Shown here piece by piece: positions 55,966-62,596 of a DNA stretch of 64,000 nt. The notes below the pieces were generated by a model, which saw only the letters and a program-made list of their open reading frames with translations, did no database searches and was not told where the DNA came from. Within the stretch, counting starts at the first letter, position 1; every line of letters starts with the position of its first letter. The translations under genes were made by a program, and so were the position numbers. The stretch is from Kushneria phyllosphaerae (GTDB lineage Bacteria > Pseudomonadota > Gammaproteobacteria > Pseudomonadales > Halomonadaceae): positions 806,001-870,000 of the forward strand of contig NZ_ONZI01000001.1 in the NCBI RefSeq assembly GCF_900312995.1. The letters run 5' to 3'.

Positions 55966-55997
55966 GGTGCCAGAGCCTCCGGTCTGGCACCGGAGGC
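55966..55997 (-). other. Two mutually exclusive hairpins between amidohydrolase and symporter genes
   Basis: Pairing A joins 55966-55974 with 55983-55991 (GGTGCCAGA / TCTGGCACC, 9 bp). Pairing B joins 55975-55982 with 55990-55997 (GCCTCCGG / CCGGAGGC, 8 bp). They share bases, and the loop of one is an arm of the other. On the minus-strand RNA, B forms first. No T-run follows A, so attenuation, RNA stability or a protein site are all possible. Confidence 0.6.
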
Positions 55998-56004
55998 TTC
56001 AGGC

Positions 56005-57249
56005 TTATTGGAGCTGGTGCTTGATCAGACGTCCGGACTGCATGATCAGTGGCATGTGTGCGCCCTGACCGGTCAGAAGGCTCATGTCTTCCAGCGGGTT
56101 GCCGTCGACCACGATCAGGTCGGCGCGTGCGCCGGGCGCGATGCAGCCGATGTCGCCCTCACGGCGCAGCAGGCGGGCAGCGTCCAGGGTGGCACTGCGG
56201 ATGACGTCATGTGCCGGGAGCACTCGGGTACGGATGACGAACTCTTCGGACTGATGGCGGTGCATTTCGCCGAGCAGGTCGCTGCCATAGGCCATGGTCA
56301 GGCCGGCCTCACGCATGATTTTCAGGCTTTCAAGGCCCGCGAGACGAACGTCATCGACCTTGGCGACAGAGTCGGGCTTGAGTCCGTACTGTGCACCTTC
56401 CTGTTTGAGCATTTCGTAGGTGACCAGTGTCGGGCAGGCCATGGCGCCTTTCTCGGCTGCCAGACGTGCCGTCTCCAGGGTGATCAGGTTGCAGTGCTCC
56501 AGCGACCGGATACCGGCCAGCACTGCACGACGGATAGCCTCGTCGGTATAGAGGTGAGCGCTGACGTAGGTTTGCGCGTTGCTGGCTTCCTCCACGATTG
56601 CCTCCAGTTCGCCTACCGAATAGCTCAAAAAGTCGATCGGATCGCTGGGAGAGGAGACGCCGCCATTGGCCATGACCTTGATGAACTGGGCTCCCGACTT
56701 GATTTCTTCACGGGTGGCTCGGCGCACGGTGTCCACCCCGTCACAGATGCGCCCCAGAGAGCCCAGCCGGCGAGTCTGATATTGGTCATCGCGCTCATCG
56801 TAGAAGCCACGATAGTCGGTATGCCCGCCGGTCTGTGACAGGGCCTTGCCGCAAATGACAACCTCAGGGCCCTCAAAATAGCCCTCGGCGACGGCTTGCT
56901 GTAGACCACGATCCGCGCCGCCCACATCGCGCACGGTTGTAAAGCCACGCATCAGCATGTCGCGCATGATGCGGGTTGAGCGTGCGGTGATCAGTGAGTC
57001 AGGGAGCTGGGCGTTGGCGCCCAGATCCGCCGTGGTGGCAACCACATGCACGTGACAGTCGATCAATCCAGGCATCAGCGTACGCCCTGCCAGATCCAGT
57101 CGAGTGGCATTGGGCGCCTCGATGGCGGACTCGGAAACCTGGGTGATGCGATCGTTTTCGATCAGAACGCTGACATTTTCCCGTGGCGCTGGGGAAGTGC
57201 CATCGACCAGGCGGGCGTTGCATAGCAGAAACGAGGTGACATCTGACAT
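56005..57249 (-). CDS. Metal-dependent amidohydrolase, probable dipeptidase-like
   Basis: A 414-residue cytoplasmic enzyme with the binuclear amidohydrolase ligands: His66 and His68 (DCHVHV), carbamylated Lys191 (IKVMANGGVSS), His232 (SAHLY), His252 (EHCN) and Asp324 (YGSDLLGEMHRHQ). This ligand set and the MANGGVSS motif resemble the imidazolonepropionase/Xaa-dipeptidase branch, where known members cut Xaa-Pro or Xaa-Arg dipeptides or N-acyl amino acids. The substrate here is inferred from the family only. ATG at 57249, after AAGAGAG. Confidence 0.88.
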   Translation of the reverse strand: MSDVTSFLLCNARLVDGTSPAPRENVSVLIENDRITQVSESAIEAPNATRLDLAGRTLMPGLIDCHVHVVATTADLGANAQLPDSLITARSTRIMRDMLMRGFTTVRDVGGADRGLQQAVAEGYFEGPEVVICGKALSQTGGHTDYRGFYDERDDQYQTRRLGSLGRICDGVDTVRRATREEIKSGAQFIKVMANGGVSSPSDPIDFLSYSVGELEAIVEEASNAQTYVSAHLYTDEAIRRAVLAGIRSLEHCNLITLETARLAAEKGAMACPTLVTYEMLKQEGAQYGLKPDSVAKVDDVRLAGLESLKIMREAGLTMAYGSDLLGEMHRHQSEEFVIRTRVLPAHDVIRSATLDAARLLRREGDIGCIAPGARADLIVVDGNPLEDMSLLTGQGAHMPLIMQSGRLIKHQLQ

Positions 57250-57336
57250 GGTGGCTCTCTTGTGATTATTGAATCTTGGCAATTGAGATGTGCCTTGAGG
57301 CTAATCAGCGCGAGTGCCGGGTGAAAAGCGACAAAA

Positions 57337-57354
57337 ATGCATGGGGTCATGCAT
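57337..57354 (-). terminator. Hairpin over the LysR gene end
   Basis: A perfect 7-bp inverted repeat (ATGCATG gggt CATGCAT) covers the LysR stop codon. On the minus strand it is followed by TTTTG, as in an intrinsic terminator, but the stem is AT-rich. It could instead be an operator ahead of the amidohydrolase gene. Confidence 0.45.
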
Positions 57355-58291
57355 GGTGCGCATTCATTGTGAGAGACGTCCTCTCCGTGAGCCACCGCTT
57401 GAAAAGCCTGGTGGCGTGGTTTTCGCGACGTGACTGCGGGGTCAGAAGCACATGTCCGCCGCCCTGACTGGCCGAGTGCGGGGATGCCTGGAGTAGTCGC
57501 CCCTGATCGATCAGACTGTCGATAACGTGGCGCCATCCCAGCAGTACGCCCTGACCCAGAATGGCCATCTCGACCAGCGCCGGATAGTGGTTGAAGACGA
57601 TGTTGCGAGAGAGCCGAGCGGTTACTCCGTGATGGCGAAACCAGTCCGGCCAGGCAATCCAGAGGCTCTGGGCATCCTCAAGCACCAGCAGGGTTTCGCA
57701 GGCCAGCATGGCGGGTGTCAGGTCTTCATCAGCTGCCAGACCGTGCCGGGCACGGCACGCCATGAGGTAGTCCGGTGAGCAGACCGGAAACACCTCTTCC
57801 GACATCAGAGGCATCGTGTCAAAACCCTCCATGACCCCCGATTTTAGATAATAGAGTCCGAGGTCGAATTCGAACGGTGAGAGCGTGGAGATGTCGTCTC
57901 GTACAATCAGACGCAGCTTGATGTGAGAGTGCTCACGTCGAAACTGGCTCAATCGTGGCGTCAGCCAGTACATGGCAGTACCCGCTGTGCAGGCGATCGT
58001 CAGCTCGTTCTCCGCGGCACTTTTCATGATCTCGGAGGTGGCGTGAACACACTCTTCAAGCATGGCATGTACATGACGGGCATAGCTTTCTCCGGCCTGT
58101 GTCAGTACCAGTTGTCGTGGCTTTCGAACAAACAGGGCGCGGCCCAGAAACTGCTCAAGATGAACAATCTGTCGGCTCACGGCGCTCTGTGAGAGGTTCA
58201 GTTCACTGGCGGCGCGGGTGAAACTCATGTGTCGAACTGCAGCCTCAAAGGCCACCAAAGCATTCAGCGGTGGCAGGGGAGACATGCGCAT
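57347..58291 (-). CDS. LysR-family transcriptional regulator
   Basis: A 314-residue regulator: N-terminal winged helix-turn-helix (LVAFEAAVRHMSFTRAASELNLSQSAVSRQIVHLEQFLG), linker helix, and a periplasmic-binding-protein-like effector domain. It is of the GcvA/AmpR-like branch. It lies 97 bp upstream of the amidohydrolase on the same strand rather than divergent from it, but probably controls the amidohydrolase-symporter pair. Confidence 0.9.
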   Translation of the reverse strand: MRMSPLPPLNALVAFEAAVRHMSFTRAASELNLSQSAVSRQIVHLEQFLGRALFVRKPRQLVLTQAGESYARHVHAMLEECVHATSEIMKSAAENELTIACTAGTAMYWLTPRLSQFRREHSHIKLRLIVRDDISTLSPFEFDLGLYYLKSGVMEGFDTMPLMSEEVFPVCSPDYLMACRARHGLAADEDLTPAMLACETLLVLEDAQSLWIAWPDWFRHHGVTARLSRNIVFNHYPALVEMAILGQGVLLGWRHVIDSLIDQGRLLQASPHSASQGGGHVLLTPQSRRENHATRLFKRWLTERTSLTMNAHHA

Positions 58292-58462
58292 GGGACAACT
58301 CCAGCAAAAGTGGGAGGCGATGAGCGTACGTTATCTGCGGCAAAAGTGTGGCGGCTGTGCCAGGGTTGGCCGAACCTCGGTGCCGTGGCCTTGTCCAATC
58401 ACATCGAGATGATCATTTTCGGACGCGCCAGTTTCTGGCGTGACCACTGCAGGAGAGCATCG

Positions 58463-59110
58463 TTGAAAAAGACAATGGCGGTACTGGCAAGCGTAGGCAT
58501 GATTGGCATGTCGACCTCGGCGCTGGCGTTCAATCTGGGCGACGTCAATAAAGCCATGGAGGCGATGAACAGCCAGAACACGCAGAGTCAGCCTGCAGCG
58601 TCGCAGAATCAGCAAGGGCTCTCGTCACAGGTAGGCAACTTCCTGAATCTGGACAAGGCGCCTCGCCAGCAGCAGGCCGCGGCCGTGGGCACCACCGACA
58701 GTAACCTAGGTCAGGCCTCACAGCTCATCGAGCAGCTGACCGGACAGCTGGGGGTCAGCAAGACCCAGGCCATTGGCGGGTCGGCAGCGCTGCTGGCGGC
58801 GGCCAAAAGTCAGCTGGGCAGCGGTCAGTTCAACCAGCTTTCCAATCAGGCCCCGGGCGTGGATGGCCTGCTTTCCAGTGCTCAGGCGCTGTCCGGCGGC
58901 CAGTCGATGCTGTCTAAACTCTCGGGCATGGGTGGCAATGGCAATAGCGGCAATACGTCGTCGCTGACCTCGAGTGCTTTCAGCATGCTGGGCATGGATG
59001 CCGGCATGGTCAGTCAGTTTGCGCCGGTCATGCTGAGCTATCTCGGTGGTCAGGGCGTCTCAAACAGTCTTCTGAGCTCGCTGGGCAGCATCTGGGGTGC
59101 CGGTCGCTAG
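58463..59110 (+). CDS. Exported DUF2780 (VcgC/VcgE-like) protein
   Basis: A 215-residue exported protein. The signal peptide is MKKTMAVLASVGMIGMSTSALA, so the mature chain starts at Phe23. After a Gln/Asn/Ser-rich linker there is a C-terminal domain of Gly/Ala/Leu-rich helices with LGVSKTQAIGGSAALLAAAKSQLG, typical of DUF2780. Function is unknown. The start is TTG (58463) after GGAGA; the upstream frame to 58229 has no export signal, so the TTG is preferred. Confidence 0.75.
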   Translation: MKKTMAVLASVGMIGMSTSALAFNLGDVNKAMEAMNSQNTQSQPAASQNQQGLSSQVGNFLNLDKAPRQQQAAAVGTTDSNLGQASQLIEQLTGQLGVSKTQAIGGSAALLAAAKSQLGSGQFNQLSNQAPGVDGLLSSAQALSGGQSMLSKLSGMGGNGNSGNTSSLTSSAFSMLGMDAGMVSQFAPVMLSYLGGQGVSNSLLSSLGSIWGAGR

Positions 59111-59130
59111 CCTCGCACGCTTCGTCCCTT

Positions 59131-59157
59131 CAGGGCCGGTAACTCAAGCCGGTCCTG
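59131..59157 (+). terminator. Possible terminator after the DUF2780 gene
   Basis: A 9-bp stem with one G-T pair (CAGGGCCGG / CCGGTCCTG) and a 9-nt loop, 20 bp past the stop. Only a short pyrimidine run follows. Confidence 0.35.
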
Positions 59158-59200
59158 TGGTCCTTTCAACCCTGTCTGTTTTCCTTCCAGAAATGCCCAT

Positions 59201-59935
59201 CTAAAGGCGTTTTGAAATCTCTTCCCATAGATTGCGATAGGCCACGGCGGCGGCCGTACGCGGGGCAAACTGCGTCAGCGGTGCCTGATGGCTGCCCATC
59301 TGCTCGACCACGCTGGCATAGGGAATGTTGGCCGATAAATGAGTGGGCCATGCCTTGCGAAAGTCGGCCATGCTTTCCTGATGGAGCTTGCGGCGACGAT
59401 CCACCAGCGTCAAAAAGGGCCACAGCGGGGTGGCGATGTTTTCTCCATCAAGATACTGCTGCAGCTGATTCAGGGTTCTCATCGACAGGGTGGTCGGCAC
59501 CACCGGGACCAGCAGAGCATCCACACTTGAAAAGACCTGCTTTGACAGGGTGGTAAGGCCTGGCGGGCAGTCCAGAACGATCAGGTCATAGTCATCGCTG
59601 ACGGGCTTTAGCACCTTGCGCAGACGGCTCGCCTTGCGCCCTTCCAGCAGCATGTCCATCTCGCGTGATTCGAGGCTGGCCGGTAACAGGTCAAGCCCTG
59701 CCATGTCGGTTTCACGAATGGTTTTCTCGAGCAGGGCCTTGCCCTTGACCAGTTTTTCAACGCCGCCGCCGCGAATTCTGGGCTTGTTGCGCAGGTAAAA
59801 GGTGGTGGCCGCCTGAGGGTCCAGATCCCAGATCAGTACGCGCTGTCCTGCAAGGCTTGCCTGCGCGGCCAGATTGATGGCCGATGCCGTCTTTCCCACT
59901 CCTCCCTTGATACTGTAAAGCGCCAGCATCTGCAT
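59201..59935 (-). CDS. Orphan ParA/MinD-type ATPase
   Basis: A 244-residue deviant Walker-type ATPase. Walker A is KGGVGKT (residues 10-16, with the signature Lys), Walker A-prime LIWDLDPQAAT, and Walker B LIVLDCPPG. No parB, parS or minC/minE is present, so it is not an evident chromosome partition system; orphan ParA proteins often position cellular cargo. The start at 59935 has AGGA at good spacing; the longer frame to 60013 is not needed. Convergent with the DUF2780 gene. Confidence 0.85.
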   Translation of the reverse strand: MQMLALYSIKGGVGKTASAINLAAQASLAGQRVLIWDLDPQAATTFYLRNKPRIRGGGVEKLVKGKALLEKTIRETDMAGLDLLPASLESREMDMLLEGRKASRLRKVLKPVSDDYDLIVLDCPPGLTTLSKQVFSSVDALLVPVVPTTLSMRTLNQLQQYLDGENIATPLWPFLTLVDRRRKLHQESMADFRKAWPTHLSANIPYASVVEQMGSHQAPLTQFAPRTAAAVAYRNLWEEISKRL

Positions 59936-60102
59936 ATCAGCGTTCCTGTTGGTGGGTGACAAATTCTGGCGATCAAGCTTGTGTCGGTGTGATGACATTT
60001 TGATGACAGCCATGAGATGGGCCTGTCGTCATGGATGCCGATGATCCATGTCATGATAGGCGTATGGTGGGTAAAGGCATCCAGGTAATCAGAGGCAATG
60101 AC

Positions 60103-60996
60103 ATGGATAGTGATGTGACAGAGCAGACGCTCCACTGGACGTGGGGTGGCATGCCCATCGAGGTCGGCGTAACCCGTCGCGGACAGGGTCCGGAGGTGCT
60201 GATGCTGCCGGCGCTGTCGAGCATCTCGACGCGTCATGAAATGGACGCCCTGCAGGCGGTGCTTGCCGAGCGCTTTACCACCGTGTCGGTGGACTGGCCG
60301 GGGTTTGGCGACCGCCCGCGTCCCTTCATGGAGGCCGAACCGGGCATGCTGACGGCCTTTATCGATCACCTGCTCGATGAGGTCGTCTTTCTGCCCGAGA
60401 TGATCGTTGCCGCCGGCCACGGTGCGGGCATGGTCATCCGACATCTTGAGGAGCATCCCGACGCCGCCGACCGGCTGGTATTGATAGCGCCTACCTGGCG
60501 TGGGCCGCTGCCGACCATGGCCGGTGAGCACAAGCCCTGGTTTGGCCATCTGCGCGCCTGGTTTGATCGCCCGTTCATCGGTGCAGGCATCTATCGTCTC
60601 AACGTCAGCAACTGGTTTATACGGCGCATGGCCGGCGAGCACGTGTATGAAGCATCGAACTGGCTCTCGGGTGAGCGTCTGGCGGCCAAGCGTCGCGTGG
60701 CCCGTACGCCCGGGGCACGGCATGGCTCGATTCGCTTTGTGACCGGGGCCGTGGATCCCTTCAATAGCCGTGAGGCCTGTGTGGCGGCGCTCGGGGGCGC
60801 CAGTGCTCGCACGCTTTTGATCATGAGTGAGAAGATGCCACCGCGCTCACGCGCCGAAATGCAGGCCATGGGCGCGCTGTCTGGGGTCGATACCGTTTTC
60901 CTGCCCCATGGGCGACTGTCGGTGCATGAAGAGTTCCCTGATGAGGTGGCCCAGGCCATTCTTGCCTGGCTGGATACCCCACAACAGTACGACTGA
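60103..60996 (+). CDS. Alpha/beta-hydrolase fold protein without nucleophile serine
   Basis: A 297-residue alpha/beta hydrolase-like protein. The core strand and oxyanion region (LPALSSISTRHEMDAL, VSVDWPGFGDRPRP) are clear, and a late His with family surroundings is at 275 (SVHEEFPDEVAQAILAWL). The nucleophile elbow, normally G-x-S-x-G, reads GHGAG at 105-109: Gly107 (GGT) stands where Ser/Cys/Asp should be. It may be catalytically inactive or a binding protein; the substrate is unknown. ATG at 60103 after AGAGG. 167 bp separate it from ParA, which it diverges from. Confidence 0.8.
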   Translation: MDSDVTEQTLHWTWGGMPIEVGVTRRGQGPEVLMLPALSSISTRHEMDALQAVLAERFTTVSVDWPGFGDRPRPFMEAEPGMLTAFIDHLLDEVVFLPEMIVAAGHGAGMVIRHLEEHPDAADRLVLIAPTWRGPLPTMAGEHKPWFGHLRAWFDRPFIGAGIYRLNVSNWFIRRMAGEHVYEASNWLSGERLAAKRRVARTPGARHGSIRFVTGAVDPFNSREACVAALGGASARTLLIMSEKMPPRSRAEMQAMGALSGVDTVFLPHGRLSVHEEFPDEVAQAILAWLDTPQQYD

Positions 60997-61184
60997 TTTT
61001 GGCAGGCGGTCGGGGCAGGGGATCACCCGTGCGCCGATGGGGCATGAGAAATCATGGTCAGTGCCGACTGTGCCGAGCCGTCCCTGGCGAGTGAAACGAC
61101 CTGGCACCCGGTGTATTCTTGGCAGGCTGACACCTCAAAAGAAGAAGAGCTTTCAGCTCTGGGAACATGATTTCAGGGGGTAAT

Positions 61185-61649
61185 ATGCTTATTGGCGATG
61201 TCCGCCTCAAGCGCGTCTATCAGCACTCGACCCAGCAGGATGGGGCGCGTTGGCTGGTGGATCAGGTCTGGCCGCGTGGCAAGCGCGAAGAGGAGCTTTC
61301 AGTCGAGCAGTGGTATCGCGCCGTGGCGCCTTCCCGTCGCCTTCGGCATGCCTGGGAAAGCGGGCGAATCGATCGCACGACCTTCGAGCGTCGCTATCGT
61401 CTGGAGCTCAATCCGGGCGACCTTGAGCCACTGCTGGATCAGGCGCGTCAGCGCCGGCTGACGCTGGTTAGTGCCGTACGTGATCTGGAAAGCTCACATC
61501 TGCCCATTCTGCGCGAGGTCATTCTAGAGGCACTGCGTGGCGAGGGTGTGATCGGTGAGACAGAATCGGTTGGGGTTGAGCCCGAGCCGATGGTCACCGA
61601 GCCTGAATCGGCTGTCACTGAACCTCAATCGGTGGCCGGGACGCATTGA
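61185..61649 (+). CDS. DUF488 (YeaO-like) family protein
   Basis: A 154-residue protein with the DUF488 hallmark WLVDQVWPRGKREEELSVEQWYRAVAPS and a charged helical core. The last 25 residues are an acidic near-repeat (EPEPMVTEPESAVTEPQS), absent from typical members, which gives the gene a longer tail. The family's function is unknown. Start at 61185 after CAGGGGG; an in-frame ATG at 61167 lacks a better site. Confidence 0.82.
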   Translation: MLIGDVRLKRVYQHSTQQDGARWLVDQVWPRGKREEELSVEQWYRAVAPSRRLRHAWESGRIDRTTFERRYRLELNPGDLEPLLDQARQRRLTLVSAVRDLESSHLPILREVILEALRGEGVIGETESVGVEPEPMVTEPESAVTEPQSVAGTH

Positions 61650-61670
61650 GTCAAGGGCCACAGGAACAGC

Positions 61671-61702
61671 AAAACGCCCCGACATGATCGGGGCGTTTTT
61701 TT
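61671..61702. terminator. Bidirectional terminator between DUF488 gene and fnr
   Basis: A 12-bp stem (AAAACGCCCCGA / TCGGGGCGTTTT) with a CATGA loop, and T7 following on the plus strand. The A-run on the other side serves the convergent fnr gene. Confidence 0.92.
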
Positions 61703-61735
61703 ATTGTCTGCAGGGCGGGCAGGGAGCAAAAGGCG

Positions 61736-62479
61736 TCAGGCCCGCTGCTGCTGGCTGCAGCAGGGGGCGACGATGCCGGCGCGCTCGCTCAGTGCTGCCA
61801 TGTCCAGAATCTCCACGTGGCGACCCTGAATATTGAGCAGCCCCTGCTGCTGGAATCGGCCCAGTACGCGACTGATGGTTTCGATCGCAAGCCCCAGGTA
61901 GGTGCCGATATCGCTGCGTGACATCGGCAGGCGAAAGCGCTCGGCGCTGTGGCCACAGCGATCAAAGCGCACCGAGAGATTGCGAAAGAAGCTGGCCAGA
62001 CGCTCGTCGGCGGTCTTGCTGGATAGAAGACGCATCAGGCGGCGATCATCGACGATTTCGCGGCTCATGCAGCGATAGAGCTGATGTCGAAGCTCCGGCA
62101 GATGCTCCGAGAGGCTTTCCAGACGCTTGAAGGGAATTTCGCAGACCGTGGTGCGCTCCAGTGCGGTCAAAAAGCCCGGGTGGATGGCGCTATCGATGCT
62201 GTCCAGACCGACCAGCTCGCCGGGCAGATAGAAACTGGTGATCTGTTCCTCGCCGTCGGCCTCGATGATGGTCTGCTTGAGGCTGCCACTGCGCACGGCG
62301 TAGACATTTTCAAACGCCTCGCCCTGCATGTAGAGCGTCTCGCCGCGGGTCAATGGCGCGCGCCGTCGCACGATCGTGTCGAACTGCTCAACATCGTCAA
62401 GAGACAGGGAAAGCGGCAGGCACAGGGAGCTCAATGAGCAGGTCTGACAGCGCGTCTGGTGAAGATGAGAGGTGTTCAT
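61736..62479 (-). CDS. fnr: Fnr/Anr-type anaerobic regulator
   Basis: A 247-residue CRP-family regulator with the oxygen-sensing [4Fe-4S] ligands Cys11, Cys14, Cys20 and Cys113, the same spacing as E. coli FNR (20, 23, 29, 122). The recognition helix RSDIGTYLGLAIETISRVLGRF keeps the FNR-type Glu-x-x-Ser-Arg, so it should read TTGAT-n4-ATCAA sites. It should switch genes for low oxygen, plausibly including hemN next to it. No matching site was found in the part of the hemN region visible here. Confidence 0.93.
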   Translation of the reverse strand: MNTSHLHQTRCQTCSLSSLCLPLSLSLDDVEQFDTIVRRRAPLTRGETLYMQGEAFENVYAVRSGSLKQTIIEADGEEQITSFYLPGELVGLDSIDSAIHPGFLTALERTTVCEIPFKRLESLSEHLPELRHQLYRCMSREIVDDRRLMRLLSSKTADERLASFFRNLSVRFDRCGHSAERFRLPMSRSDIGTYLGLAIETISRVLGRFQQQGLLNIQGRHVEILDMAALSERAGIVAPCCSQQQRA

Positions 62480-62557
62480 TGGCCTGGCATGTTCCTGTAC
62501 ATGTGAGTGGTGTGCCGGGCGCTGTCGTGATGAACCATGCCCGTGTCCCTGGGCTCA

Positions 62558-62579
62558 ACGAGGGCGGTGATGCCCTCGT
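62558..62579 (-). terminator. Hairpin after hemN
   Basis: An 8-bp perfect stem (ACGAGGGC / GCCCTCGT) with a 6-nt loop, 17 bp past the hemN stop and within the fnr leader. The T-run is poor, so it may be a weak terminator. Confidence 0.45.
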
Positions 62580-62596
62580 CAATCCCTCCCGGTCTT

